64,000 bases of DNA, from contig CP095846.1 of NCBI GenBank assembly GCA_023100825.1, forward strand, positions 3,968,001 through 4,032,000. The letters run 5' to 3'. The notes below the pieces were generated by a model, which was given only the letters and a program-made list of their open reading frames with translations, had not been told where the DNA came from and made no database searches. Shown piece by piece: positions 7,906 to 16,759 of the stretch (positions are counted from its first letter, which is position 1; each line of letters opens with the position of its first letter). The position numbers were made by a program, and so were the translations under genes. The stretch comes from Nocardioidaceae bacterium SCSIO 66511. Lineage in GTDB: Bacteria > Actinomycetota > Actinomycetes > Propionibacteriales > Nocardioidaceae.

Positions 7906-8625
7906 TCAGCGCTTGCGACGGATCAGCTTGTACAGCACGAACGCTACGGCGAGCCCGATGACGTACGGCGCTGCCCGCTTGGCGATCACCGGACCGACGG
8001 TCGCCATCAGGTTCAACTCTGCTCCGTCGGCCTCGGCGCCGGGCTCGGATGGCGCTCCCCCGCCGGTCGTACGTACTGCGCCGTTCGTATCCGCCGCTGC
8101 CGCAGCTGCAGCGGTCGACGCAGCCGTCGGCTGGCCGGCGCCCGCGGCCGCAGGCTCGGGCTCCTCCGCCGCGGGCTCCTCGGCCGAGCCGAGCTTCCCG
8201 GCGATGCAGTCGACGAACTGCCCGAGCAGCTTGTCGCTGACATCCTGGATAACTCCGCGACCGAACTGCGCAGGCTTGCCCGTGATCGCGAGATCGGTGC
8301 CCACTTCGACCGCCGTGCCGTCGCCGTCCGGAGTGAGTTGCGCAGTGACTGTCGCCGACGCCGTGCCGTTGCCGCGGCGGTCCTTGCCCTTCGCCTCGAT
8401 CACTGCGCGGCGGGCAGACTCATCGCGTTCGATGAACTGCCCCGTGCCGTTGTACTGCAAGGCGATCGGGCCCAGCTTGACCTTCACGCTGCCCTTGAAC
8501 TCGTCGCCCTCGACCGATGACAACGTGGCGCCGGGGAAGCACGGCGCGATCCGCTCGAGGTCGTTGAACGCGGCCCACGTCTCGTCGACAGATGCGGGCA
8601 CGGTGAACTTGTGTGTGAGCTCCAT
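7906..8625 (-). CDS. coxG: CoxG-like SRPBCC family protein with C-terminal membrane anchor
   Basis: A 239-residue protein. An N-terminal SRPBCC (START-like) domain of about 150 residues begins MELTHKFTVPASVDETWAAFND. Then comes an Ala/Glu/Pro-rich linker (about 150-205) and a C-terminal transmembrane helix (APYVIGLAVAFVLYKLI) ending in RRKR. This is the architecture of CoxG, which recruits CO dehydrogenase to the inner membrane and helps deliver electrons to the quinone pool. It is last in the leftward coxS-coxL-coxM-coxG order. The start is set by the conserved N-terminus; upstream codons of the frame overlap coxM. Confidence 0.88.
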   Translation of the reverse strand: MELTHKFTVPASVDETWAAFNDLERIAPCFPGATLSSVEGDEFKGSVKVKLGPIALQYNGTGQFIERDESARRAVIEAKGKDRRGNGTASATVTAQLTPDGDGTAVEVGTDLAITGKPAQFGRGVIQDVSDKLLGQFVDCIAGKLGSAEEPAAEEPEPAAAGAGQPTAASTAAAAAAADTNGAVRTTGGGAPSEPGAEADGAELNLMATVGPVIAKRAAPYVIGLAVAFVLYKLIRRKR

Positions 8626-8663
8626 TGGCCTCTTCCCTACTCGGTGTTGTGCACGCCCGGCGG

Positions 8664-9512
8664 TCAGGCCCCTGCGGCCGCCCGCAACGCGCGTCCTGTC
8701 AACACCGTAGCCAGATGTCGGCGATAGTCCGCATCGCCGTTGAGGTCGGACGGCGGGTTCGTACCCTCGGCGGCAGAGGCAGCGGCAGCGTCGATCGCAT
8801 CGACCGTGCGGCCCGCGACCGCCTGCTCGACCGCAGTGGCCCGGATCGGCGTCGATCCCATATTCGTCAACGCCACGCGGGCCTCGGCGATCGTCGGGCC
8901 GTCCATCCGCACCGTGGCCGCGACTCCGACGATCGACCATTGCTGGGCGACACGGGTGAACTTCTGGTAGTCGGCGTTCCAGCCCGTGTGCTTGGGGATA
9001 CGTACGTGGGTGAGGATCTCGTCTTCGCCGACTGCCGTCGTGAAGAGGTCTTCGAAGAAGTCCGCCGCCGCGACCGTACGCGTACCTCCCGACCCGGCAA
9101 TGGCGAACTCTGCACCGAGCGCGAGCGCCGGCGCCGGCAGGTCACCCGCCGGATCGGCGTGGACGAGGGCGCCGCCGAACGTTCCGCGGTGGCGGACCTG
9201 TGGATCGGCAACCGTCAGCGCCGCCTCGGTGATGAGCCCCGCGTGCTCGGCGACCAACCGGTCGTTCGCAACGACGTGATGCGGTGTCATCGCACCGATG
9301 ACGATCGCATCGCCGTCGTCACGTACGCCCGACAGGCCGTCGACGCGACCGAGGTCGACGATGACCTCTGGCGCGGCCATCCGGAGTTTGAGCACGGGGA
9401 TCAGGCTCTGCCCTCCGGCGAGGACCTTCACATCGTCGCCCGCACTGGACAGCAGGGCGAGCGCCTCGTCGACCGAGGCGGGTGCGTGGTAGTCGAACTG
9501 TGCGGGGATCAC
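8664..9512 (-). CDS. coxM: Molybdenum hydroxylase FAD-binding subunit (CoxM-like)
   Basis: 282 residues from a GTG that overlaps the coxL stop codon (GTGA). The FAD fold of the CO dehydrogenase/xanthine dehydrogenase medium subunit is evident: [20 protein letters not shown] start, AGGQSLIPVLKLRMA (about 33-47), then TVADPQVRHRGTFGGALVHA and DPAGDLPA, which contact FAD. It passes electrons from the 2Fe-2S clusters of CoxS towards the membrane acceptor. Translational coupling with coxL matches the conserved subunit order. Confidence 0.92.
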   Translation of the reverse strand: MIPAQFDYHAPASVDEALALLSSAGDDVKVLAGGQSLIPVLKLRMAAPEVIVDLGRVDGLSGVRDDGDAIVIGAMTPHHVVANDRLVAEHAGLITEAALTVADPQVRHRGTFGGALVHADPAGDLPAPALALGAEFAIAGSGGTRTVAAADFFEDLFTTAVGEDEILTHVRIPKHTGWNADYQKFTRVAQQWSIVGVAATVRMDGPTIAEARVALTNMGSTPIRATAVEQAVAGRTVDAIDAAAASAAEGTNPPSDLNGDADYRRHLATVLTGRALRAAAGA

Positions 9513-11896
9513 TGGTCGTCTCCTGTCGCGCTGCTGCCACTCGTACTCGATGCCGCTCGGATCGTTTGCCACACCCGGCTCGGTGAGCACGGCATCTCCA
9601 TCGCCGTGACGCCGAGCGGTCTCAACGCGTCGATCACGCCGTTGACGATCGCGGGAGTCGATGCGATCGTGCCCGCCTCGCCGACGCCCTTGACACCGAG
9701 GACGTTCGTCGTCGACGGAGTCTCCGTACGCTCGGTCTCGAACGACGGTACGTCTGCCGCGCTGGGCACGAGGTAGTCGACGAACGAACCGGTCACGAGG
9801 GTGCCGGACTCGTCGTGCACGGCTTCCTCGAACATCGCCTGGGCGATGCCTTGTACGAGCCCGCCGTGCACCTGGCCGTCGACGATCAGCGGGTTGATCA
9901 CGTTGCCGATGTCGTCGACGCATACGTACTTGCGCAACTTCACCTCACCGGTCTCGGTGTCGACCTCCATAGCGGCGAGGTGCGTACCGTGCGGGAAGGA
10001 GAAGTTCTGTGGGTCGAAGGTGGCCGACGAGTCGAGACTCGGCTCCATACCGTCGGGCAGGTCGTGCGCCGCAAACGTCGCCAGCGCCAGATCGGCGAGT
10101 GCGACGCTTTGATCGGTGCCCTTCACCCCGAGCTTGCCCTCGCTGAACTCGATGTCGTCGGCATTGGCCTCGAGCATGTGCGCGGCGAGCACCTTCGCCT
10201 TCTCGATCACCTTGTCAGCCGCCGCGACGACCGCCATACCGCCGACCGCTAGCGACCGCGAGCCGTAGGTGTCCATGCCCTTCGCGGCGATCTGGGTGTC
10301 GCCGTGTAGCACCTCGACGTCCTCGAACGGCACGCCGAGCCGGTCGGCCACGATCTGGCTCCACGCGGTCTCGTGCCCCTGGCCATGCGGGCTGGTGCCC
10401 GTGACAACCTCGATCTTGCCCGTGGGCAGGACTCGGATGTCGGCGTGTTCCCAGCCGCCCGCGGCGTAGCTGAGCGACCCGAGAACTCGTGACGGCGCCA
10501 GGCCGCACATCTCGGTGAACGTCGAGACGCCGAGCCCCAGCTGCACCTTGTCTCCGGCGTCACGCCGTCGCTGCTGCTCGGCACGCAGCTCGTCGTACCC
10601 GAACATCGCCAGCGCCTTGTCTGTTGCTGCCTCGTAGTTGCCGCTGTCGTACTCGAGCCCGGCGATCGTCGCGAACGGGAACTCCTCGTGTTTGATCCAG
10701 TTCTTGCGACGAAGCTCGATGGGGTCCATGTCGAGCTCGGCGGCAAGGTCGTCCATCAACCGCTCGATCGCGTAGGTGGCCTCGGGTCGCCCCGCACCTC
10801 TGTACGCATCTGTCCATGCCTTGTTGGTGAACAGGTTGTTGCACTCGAAGCGGTACGCGGGGAACTTGTAGATCGAGTTGAACATGAACGCGCCGAGGAT
10901 CGGAACACCCGAGGTGACCAGCCCGAGGTACGCGCCCATGTCGGCGAGCAGGTTGACCGAAAGGCCGGTGACAGTGCCGTCGCGGTTGGCGGAGATCCGC
11001 AGCCGCTGCACTTGTGCGCGCCCGTGGTGCGCGGCCATCAGCGACTCGCTGCGGGTCTCGGTGTACTTGCACGGCTTGCCCGTACGCTGCGCGGCCAGCG
11101 TGGTGATGAACTCCTCGGGCGTGACCTGCAGCTTGCCGCCGAATCCGCCTCCGACGTCGGGAGCGATCACCCGGACCTTGCTCTCGGGGATGCCGAGCGA
11201 CATCGACAGCATCAGCCGCAGGATGTGCGGTACCTGCGTTGCAGACCACATGACGAGCTGTTCGCCGGTCGGGTCGACCACGGTCGAACGTGGCTCCATG
11301 AACGAAGGGATCAACCGCTGCTGGTGGTACGTACGCTCCAGCACGACCTCGGAGTCTCGTGCGGCCTCGGACGCGCTACCGCCCGTACCGGCCTCGGCCG
11401 AGTCGAACACCCATGTGGCGGAGAGGTTCGTACCCAGATCGGGATGGGCGAGCACGTCGCCTTCGTACGCCTCCTCGAGATCGAGCAGCACGGGGAGCTC
11501 GTCGTAGTCGACGTCGACGAGCTCGGTGGCATCGCGTGCCTCCGCGGCCGACCGAGCGATCACACAAGCAACGACCTCACCGGCGAAGGCGACCCGGTCG
11601 ACGGCGATCGCCGGATGGTCAGGGGCCTTCTGATCTTCGGTGACGGGCCAGGCATTGGGCAGGCTGCCTTGTACGTCAGCGACATCGGCTCCGGTGAGCA
11701 CGGCGATGACGCCGGGTGACTGCTTGGCCTCACTGGTGTCGATTGACGTGATGCGAGCATGTGCGAACGGGCTGCGCACCATCGCGATGTGCAGCATGCC
11801 CGGCAGGACGACGTTGTCGGTCCAGCGGGTGCGGCCGGTGATCAGCCGGCGATCTTCCTTACGTCGACGAGGTGTGCCGATCTCCGTGACGGTCAT
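9509..11896 (-). CDS. coxL: Molybdopterin-binding aldehyde/CO dehydrogenase-like large subunit (form II CoxL)
   Basis: 795 residues; the molybdenum cofactor subunit of a hydroxylase heterotrimer. GGGFGGK at 249-255 and the active-site loop AYRGAGR at 364-370 place it in form II CoxL-like proteins. True form I aerobic CO dehydrogenases carry AYxCSFR with the Cu-binding cysteine. The catalytic Glu lies in [10 protein letters not shown] near the C-terminus. Physiological substrate is therefore uncertain (CO, aldehyde or purine-like compound). Start ATG overlaps the coxS stop (ATGA). Confidence 0.93.
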   Translation of the reverse strand: MTVTEIGTPRRRKEDRRLITGRTRWTDNVVLPGMLHIAMVRSPFAHARITSIDTSEAKQSPGVIAVLTGADVADVQGSLPNAWPVTEDQKAPDHPAIAVDRVAFAGEVVACVIARSAAEARDATELVDVDYDELPVLLDLEEAYEGDVLAHPDLGTNLSATWVFDSAEAGTGGSASEAARDSEVVLERTYHQQRLIPSFMEPRSTVVDPTGEQLVMWSATQVPHILRLMLSMSLGIPESKVRVIAPDVGGGFGGKLQVTPEEFITTLAAQRTGKPCKYTETRSESLMAAHHGRAQVQRLRISANRDGTVTGLSVNLLADMGAYLGLVTSGVPILGAFMFNSIYKFPAYRFECNNLFTNKAWTDAYRGAGRPEATYAIERLMDDLAAELDMDPIELRRKNWIKHEEFPFATIAGLEYDSGNYEAATDKALAMFGYDELRAEQQRRRDAGDKVQLGLGVSTFTEMCGLAPSRVLGSLSYAAGGWEHADIRVLPTGKIEVVTGTSPHGQGHETAWSQIVADRLGVPFEDVEVLHGDTQIAAKGMDTYGSRSLAVGGMAVVAAADKVIEKAKVLAAHMLEANADDIEFSEGKLGVKGTDQSVALADLALATFAAHDLPDGMEPSLDSSATFDPQNFSFPHGTHLAAMEVDTETGEVKLRKYVCVDDIGNVINPLIVDGQVHGGLVQGIAQAMFEEAVHDESGTLVTGSFVDYLVPSAADVPSFETERTETPSTTNVLGVKGVGEAGTIASTPAIVNGVIDALRPLGVTAMEMPCSPSRVWQTIRAASSTSGSSATGDDQ

Positions 11897-12390
11897 GCCG
11901 CCCCCTCGGCCGATGCGGAGCTGCTTTCCTTCGCGGCGGTCTGCACGGCCTTGACGATGTTCTGGTAGCCGGTGCAGCGGCACAGGTTGCCCTCGAGCCC
12001 GTTTCGTACGGTCTCTTCGTCGGGGTCCGGATGCTCGCCGAGCAGGTCGATCGACTGCATGATCATGCCGGGCGTACAGAAGCCGCACTGCAGCGCGTGG
12101 CATTCGTGGAACGCCTTCTGGACGGGGTGGAGCTCGCCGTCCTGCTCGAGTCCCTCGATCGTCGTGACCTCGTGTCCGTCGGCCTGGACCGCGAACATCG
12201 TGCACGACTTGACGCTCACTCCGTCGAGGTGGACGGTGCACGCACCGCAGTTCGTGGTGTCGCAGCCGACGACGGTGCCGGTCTTGCCGAGGCGCTCGCG
12301 CAGATACTGCACCAGCAGCATCCGGGGCTCGACATCATCGCTGTAACGAACCTTGTCGACGGTGAGATTTATCGTATGCCGGGTAGCCAT
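11893..12390 (-). CDS. coxS: 2Fe-2S iron-sulfur subunit (CoxS-like)
   Basis: 165 residues; the small subunit carrying two 2Fe-2S clusters. Plant-ferredoxin-like cluster: Cys43, Cys48, Cys51 and Cys63 ([16 protein letters not shown]). Second cluster: Cys102, Cys105, Cys137 and Cys139 (QCGFCTPGM and NLCRCTGY). First gene of the leftward coxS-L-M-G operon, with an AAGGAG Shine-Dalgarno sequence about 6 nt before the ATG. The promoter region upstream holds a Crp-like site and direct repeats. Confidence 0.95.
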   Translation of the reverse strand: MATRHTINLTVDKVRYSDDVEPRMLLVQYLRERLGKTGTVVGCDTTNCGACTVHLDGVSVKSCTMFAVQADGHEVTTIEGLEQDGELHPVQKAFHECHALQCGFCTPGMIMQSIDLLGEHPDPDEETVRNGLEGNLCRCTGYQNIVKAVQTAAKESSSASAEGAA

Positions 12391-12439
12391 TCCAGCTCCT
12401 TGGGGAGTTCGCCGCTGGGGTGACTCCGTTCTACACCTG

Positions 12440-12474
12440 TGTGACACGGGCCACAACGTTGCACGGACGTTGCA
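12440..12474 (-). promoter_or_regulatory. Candidate Crp/GlxR-like site and direct repeats upstream of coxS
   Basis: TGTGA-N6-CCACA (12440-12455) differs by one base from the Crp/GlxR consensus half-sites TGTGA/TCACA and lies about 50 bp before the coxS start codon. It is followed by two copies of ACGTTGCA (12456-12463 and 12467-12474), one helical turn apart. Crp-type regulators are known to act on CO dehydrogenase genes in mycobacteria, so the position is suggestive. The adjacent direct repeat could serve a second regulator such as the GAF protein. This is a divergent gap, so the ABC exporter gene could also be affected. Confidence 0.45.
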
Positions 12475-12567
12475 GGTGGCACGCCGACCCCTCTGGCCAC
12501 GGGCACAGTCGCGGTTCTCCCTTCAGGCAGATGTGCGCACCGGCCCACCGGCGATTTGCTAGGTGGC

Positions 12568-13539
12568 ATGAACACGAACACCCGAACCTCGACCGAGTAC
12601 GTCGTGAACGTACGCGGCCTCACCAAGTCCTACGGCGGCCGAGCGGTCGTCGACGGACTCGACCTCGATGTCCGCGCCGGCGAGGTCGTGGGACTGATCG
12701 GCGCCAACGGTGCCGGTAAGACCACGAGCGTCGAATGCCTGCAAGGTCTGCGCCGACCCGACGCCGGTCACGTACGCGTGCTCGGCCTCGATCCCGTACG
12801 TGATGCCGAGCGCTTGCGGCCGCAGCTGGGCAGCCAGCTGCAGAGCTCGGGCCTGCCGGATCGGCTCCGGGTCGGGGAAGCGATCACCTTGTTCTCCGGC
12901 CCGCGTGCGACCGATGCCGACCGGCTGCTTGAACAGTTCGGCCTCGCTCATCGCAGAAGCTATCCCTTCGCTGGTATGAGCGGTGGAGAGCGTCAGCGGC
13001 TCTTCCTCGTCCTCGCTCTGCTCAACCGACCGCGCCTGGTGATCCTCGACGAGCTCACCCAGGGCCTTGATCCGGCAGCACGACGCGAGGTGTGGTCGGC
13101 AGTCGAACAACTGCGAGACGCCGGGACCACCGTCCTGCTGGTCACCCACGAGCTCGACGAGGCCGAGGCGCTGTGTGAACGCGTTGTGGCGATGCGCGAC
13201 GGGAAGGTACTCGACGAAGGCACGCCGGCAGAGCTCGTGATGCGCCACTCGGGAGGTGCCACGGTGCGCTTCAGCGTTCCGCCGGCGGCCGACGCCGGCA
13301 CCGCGACGATGCTGCAGGAGCTGAACGCCATCCCAGGGGTGATCGCAGTGACCCGCGAGGACGCCCAGGTCGTCGTTCGCGGCAGCCGTGAGGTGATCGC
13401 ACATACGGGTGCGTGGTTGGTCGCGCGCCGAGAGCCCATCCCGGACGACCTGCACGTCGAGGTCCCCGACCTCGAGGACGCATTGCTGCACCTCCTCGAC
13501 CACTCCGAACAGCAGACAACGACGGGAGTCGCATCATGA
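12568..13539 (+). CDS. ABC transporter ATP-binding protein (multidrug exporter type)
   Basis: 323-residue nucleotide-binding subunit: Walker A GANGAGKT (45-52), signature MSGGERQR (137-144), Walker B LVILDEL (157-163) and the switch His in LLVTHELDEAEAL. A C-terminal extension of about 100 residues follows the ATPase core, as in DrrA/CcmA-type exporters. ATG at 12568 is preceded by AGGTGG; a TTG four codons upstream is possible. It is coupled by an ATGA overlap to the permease. Likely exports a hydrophobic drug, peptide or lipid, under the two-component system that follows. Confidence 0.92.
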   Translation: MNTNTRTSTEYVVNVRGLTKSYGGRAVVDGLDLDVRAGEVVGLIGANGAGKTTSVECLQGLRRPDAGHVRVLGLDPVRDAERLRPQLGSQLQSSGLPDRLRVGEAITLFSGPRATDADRLLEQFGLAHRRSYPFAGMSGGERQRLFLVLALLNRPRLVILDELTQGLDPAARREVWSAVEQLRDAGTTVLLVTHELDEAEALCERVVAMRDGKVLDEGTPAELVMRHSGGATVRFSVPPAADAGTATMLQELNAIPGVIAVTREDAQVVVRGSREVIAHTGAWLVARREPIPDDLHVEVPDLEDALLHLLDHSEQQTTTGVAS

Positions 13540-14318
13540 CCACGACTATCGCTTCGCCGAATCCGGCGCCTGCTCGTACGCACCACCGATCGGCGACCCG
13601 CCGACTGTTCGCCACGGAGCTGCGGCTACTGACCCGGGACCCGCTCACCTTGACGTTCGTCTTCGCGTTCCCGATCGTGACCATGCTGATCATCGGCGGT
13701 TCCTTCGGCACCGAGCCCGATGACGTCTTCCCGATCAACCCCGCCCACTGGTACGTCGCGTCGTACTTCACCGTCGTCATCGGCGCCACCGGTCTGATCA
13801 TGCTGCCCGTGCACATCGCGTCGTACCGGGAACGCGGCGTGCTCCGCAGGTTCGCCGCAGCCGGGTTCCCTCGCTGGTCGTTCGCGATCGCCGAGCTCAT
13901 GGTCGGCCTGATCGCAATCGTCGTCGCGGGCGCGTTGCTGCTCGCGGTCGCGGCACCCGTGTACGGAGTGCCGGACGTCGACCAGCCAGTGCGAGTCGCA
14001 GTGGGTATCGCGGTCGGTGCCGTGGCGTTCGTCAGCATCGGTGTGCTGCTCGGCACCGTGTTGCCGTCGGCCCGATCGGCCCAGGCGATCGGCCTGCTGC
14101 TGTTCTTCCCGTCGTTCCTCCTCGGGGTCGGCGGGCCGCCACCGGGAGCGATGTCCGACACACTGGCCGATGTCTCCGACGTACTTCCGCTGGCGATGGC
14201 CAACGAGGCCATCCGGGAACCCTGGCTGGGGTTGGGTTCGGCCACCGGCTCCCTCCCGGTCGTCACGGCAATCGCTGTCATCGCAACCGTGCTCGCGGGC
14301 CGACGAACCGCACTGTGA
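13536..14318 (+). CDS. ABC-2 type transporter permease
   Basis: 260 residues with about six transmembrane segments, for example TLTFVFAFPIVTMLIIGGSF, then blocks near VASYFTVVIGATGLIML, FAIAELMVGLIAIVVAGALL, VAVGIAVGAVAFVSIGVLLG and IGLLLFFPSFLLGVGG, and a final TM at the end. The cytosolic coupling segment SYRERGVLRRFAAAGFPRW is typical of DrrB/ABC-2 permeases. It pairs with the upstream ATPase to form an exporter. The next gene, a histidine kinase, begins 18 bp downstream on the same strand. Confidence 0.9.
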   Translation: MTTTIASPNPAPARTHHRSATRRLFATELRLLTRDPLTLTFVFAFPIVTMLIIGGSFGTEPDDVFPINPAHWYVASYFTVVIGATGLIMLPVHIASYRERGVLRRFAAAGFPRWSFAIAELMVGLIAIVVAGALLLAVAAPVYGVPDVDQPVRVAVGIAVGAVAFVSIGVLLGTVLPSARSAQAIGLLLFFPSFLLGVGGPPPGAMSDTLADVSDVLPLAMANEAIREPWLGLGSATGSLPVVTAIAVIATVLAGRRTAL

Positions 14319-14336
14319 CGATCGGCGCCTATTCTC

Positions 14337-15422
14337 ATGCTCATGATCGAGCGGGCAGCGCGAGTCGCGGCTCCGGTCGCACTGGCGCTGTTCGCCGTGA
14401 TCGGTGCCGCCGTGAGCCAGCGGCCCACGGCGGTCGCGATCGCTGCCTGTTCGGTGGTGATCCTGGTCGGGGTCTTGACCACCTGGCGCGATCTCGACCG
14501 ATGGTCGTTGGTCGCGGCCCTTGCCGGCGCGGGCGCTGGTCTCGTCGTCATCTGTCATACGCAGGCGTCGAACCTCGGTTGGTTCGGCTTGTGCGTCATC
14601 GCCGGCTGGGTAGCGCTACGTGCACCGGGCCTGCCAACCGTCGTGACCGGTGTCGCGGCGGTCGGAGTGCTCGTCGGCGAGATACTCGCTGTCCCCGACG
14701 AACCGGGATGGGGTGCCTGGACGGCCGGAGTCGTCTTCACCGTCACCGCGTGTTCCTTCTCCCGACGACAGCAGGACCTCGTCGAACGACTCCGGGAGGC
14801 CCAGGCCGGGCTGGCAGACCGCGCTCGCACCGACGAACGCAACCGGATAGCCGGTGAGATGCATGACGTGATCGGCCACGCTCTCACCGTGTCTCTCCTG
14901 CACGTGACGAGCGCACGACTGTCACTCGACGAGGACACCGAAACGGCTCGAGCTTCGCTCACCGAGGCCGAGCGCGTCGCGGCACAGAGCCTCGACGAGG
15001 TACGCGCGGCCGTCGGCCTGATGCGTACAGCCGATCCGGGTCAGGTTGCTCCGATGCCCTCGGGCGCCGACGTGGCCGAGCTGGTCGAGTCGTTCCGTCG
15101 TACGAGGACGCCGGTCGAGCTCGACGTACGAGGCGACTTGGGCGAGCTGGGAGCGACCAGGGGGCTCGCCATCTACCGAATCGTGCAGGAAGCACTGACG
15201 AACGCGGCACGGCACGGCGACGGATCGACGGTGACCGTGGAAGTCGAGGTCACGGAGGAGGACACGACCGTGAACGTAGTCAACGGCGGCTCCACGCACG
15301 TCGGGATCGTGGAGGGCTCAGGACTGATGGGCATGCGTGAACGGGCAGAGTCGCTGGGCGGCCGACTGTCGGCCGGGCCGTCGCCAGACGGCTGGCGGGT
15401 CGAGGCGGTGTTGCCCCGATGA
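14337..15422 (+). CDS. NarL-family sensor histidine kinase
   Basis: 361 residues: an N-terminal membrane domain of five or six helices (about 8-145), then a HisKA_3 dimerisation domain with phospho-acceptor His176 in RNRIAGEMHDVIGHALT. A HATPase domain follows, with IVQEALTNAARHG as N-box and GLMGMRERAESLGG as G-box. The short extracytoplasmic loops suggest sensing within the membrane, as in LiaS/DesK-like kinases. ATG at 14337 or 14343 are both possible. It overlaps the response regulator by ATGA, and both follow the ABC exporter they probably control. Confidence 0.92.
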   Translation: MLMIERAARVAAPVALALFAVIGAAVSQRPTAVAIAACSVVILVGVLTTWRDLDRWSLVAALAGAGAGLVVICHTQASNLGWFGLCVIAGWVALRAPGLPTVVTGVAAVGVLVGEILAVPDEPGWGAWTAGVVFTVTACSFSRRQQDLVERLREAQAGLADRARTDERNRIAGEMHDVIGHALTVSLLHVTSARLSLDEDTETARASLTEAERVAAQSLDEVRAAVGLMRTADPGQVAPMPSGADVAELVESFRRTRTPVELDVRGDLGELGATRGLAIYRIVQEALTNAARHGDGSTVTVEVEVTEEDTTVNVVNGGSTHVGIVEGSGLMGMRERAESLGGRLSAGPSPDGWRVEAVLPR

Positions 15423-16099
15423 GCTCCGAAACCGATCCGGGCGCGAATGTACGCGTGCTGCTGGTCGACGATCAGGAGCTCGTTCGTACGGGGTTGCGCG
15501 GCATCCTGCGCACCCGCTTCGGCTTCGAGATCGTCGGTGAGCTGTCGAGCGGAGCCGGCGTCGTCGAGGCCTGTGCCGAACTCGTGCCGGACATCGTCGT
15601 GATGGACGTACGGATGCCCGGCGTCGACGGGGTGAGCGCAACGAAGGCACTCCGCGAGGTCGCCGATGCGCCTCCGGTGCTCACGCTGACGACCTTCGAG
15701 GACGAAGAGATCCTCGCCGGGGCGCTTCGCGCGGGTGCCGCCGGATTCCTGCTCAAGGGCGTCCCGGCAGAAGATCTGCAACGCGCCGTTCGCACCGTCG
15801 CCGACGGCGGTTCGTGGCTCGACCCGGCGGTGACGGACCGCGTGCTGTCGACCTACCGCGACGCCGCCGCGCCCGCACTGCCCGGCTCCGAGGTCGACCG
15901 ACTCACTCCACGCGAACGCGAGGTGCTCTCGCTGATCGGCACCGGACTGACCAATACCGAGATCGCTGCGCGGCTCGTACTCGGCGAGGGCACGGTGAAG
16001 ACTCACGTCGGCCACATCTTCGCGAAGCTCGACCTGCGCGACCGGCCGGCGGCTGTGGTGTTCGCGTTCGACAACGGGCTCGTACAGCCCGGGCGGTAG
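15419..16099 (+). CDS. NarL/LuxR-family response regulator
   Basis: 226 residues: receiver domain (about 10-125) with acidic pocket VDDQE (17-21), phosphorylatable Asp63 in VMDVRMPG and the conserved Lys in GFLLKGVP. A LuxR-type helix-turn-helix follows (about 158-210, LTPREREVLSLIGTGLTNTE...GTVKTHVGHIF). Partner of the preceding kinase through translational coupling. The likely regulon includes the ABC exporter just upstream. Last gene before palindromic element copy B. Confidence 0.94.
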   Translation: MSSETDPGANVRVLLVDDQELVRTGLRGILRTRFGFEIVGELSSGAGVVEACAELVPDIVVMDVRMPGVDGVSATKALREVADAPPVLTLTTFEDEEILAGALRAGAAGFLLKGVPAEDLQRAVRTVADGGSWLDPAVTDRVLSTYRDAAAPALPGSEVDRLTPREREVLSLIGTGLTNTEIAARLVLGEGTVKTHVGHIFAKLDLRDRPAAVVFAFDNGLVQPGR

Positions 16100-16127
16100 T
16101 CGCCTCAGCTCTTGCTTCCTTCGGGTG

Positions 16128-16601
16128 CGACTACCCGACTGCCCGATTCCGGTTCACAGTCGGATTTCCCGGCTCCTTCGGCTGGGCAAAGACGCGGCGA
16201 CGCGCGGAGGCGCCATTTCGGATCGGTTGCTTGGCGGCTTTCCCGCCACCTTAATGAGGGATCGGGGTAACGTTCGACTTCGGCGTCACTCCCATACCGG
16301 TAGTCGCTGGCGTACCAACGAGCACGGCAACCTGTCACTTTGCACGGTGTCCCTGCCATGCAGAGTGGAGTTTCACCATGTTTACTTGGTGAACGACCAC
16401 CCATCGACCCCGCAAAAGCCAACCGAAACGGGAAAGCCGGCAAGCAACCGAGCCACGTAGCTGCCGCTCCCGCGTCGCCGCGTCTTTGCCCAGCCGGAGC
16501 GAGCAGGAAAGCCGACAGCGAGCAGAACCGAAGCGGCGAGATGTCGAGCGAAAGAAGCGGGAAGGCAGACAGCGAGCCGGAATCGGGCAGGCGGGAGGTC
16601 G
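16128..16601. repeat. Convergent-gap palindromic element, copy B (474 bp)
   Basis: Lies between the convergent response regulator and PIG-L genes. Terminal inverted repeats are CGACTACCCGACTGCC (16128-16143) and GGCAGGCGGGAGGTCG (16586-16601). The left arm contains GGGCAAAGACGCGGCGACGCG and ends in CACCTTAAT near 16255; the right arm is its approximate reverse complement (GCCGCGTCTTTGCCC). Core hairpin 1 is CACTTTGCA/TGCAGAGTG (16336-16344 with 16359-16367). Core hairpin 2 is TTCACCA/TGGTGAA (16372-16378 with 16387-16393). From 16602 to about 16700 there are further degenerate arm-like units. No gene is supported in the gap. Confidence 0.87.
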
Positions 16602-16714
16602 CCGAACGAAGCGGGAATCCGAGCGCGACGAGAAGCGAAGCGGCGAGTAGTCGTAGCGAGGAAAGCCAACAGCGACGAGAAGCGGGGAGTCGGGTAGCCG
16701 TGCCGCGGAAGCCA

Positions 16715-16748
16715 CGAGGGCTGACCCACACCGGTGGGCCAGCCCTCG
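16715..16748 (-). terminator. Hairpin terminator after the PIG-L gene
   Basis: CGAGGGCTG (16715-16723) pairs with CAGCCCTCG (16740-16748), with an inner CCCAC/GTGGG stem and a 4-nt loop. It lies 11 bp past the PIG-L stop codon, the usual place for an intrinsic terminator, although the following T-tract is weak, as is common in GC-rich actinobacteria. Confidence 0.75.
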
Positions 16749-16759
16749 CGGTCAACCGC

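Noticed and set aside
11897-12241. N-terminal extension of the large cox subunit
   Set aside because: It is a shadow of the coxS gene; the family N-terminus [15 protein letters not shown] defines the start.
16340-16600. Open frames across the palindromic elements giving similar peptides (containing AMQSGVSPCLLG) in each copy
   Set aside because: The sequence is conserved as DNA on both strands with palindromic arms; frames change length in each copy, no RBS is present, and in copy A the peptide is on the other strand. Similarity of peptides follows from the repeat.
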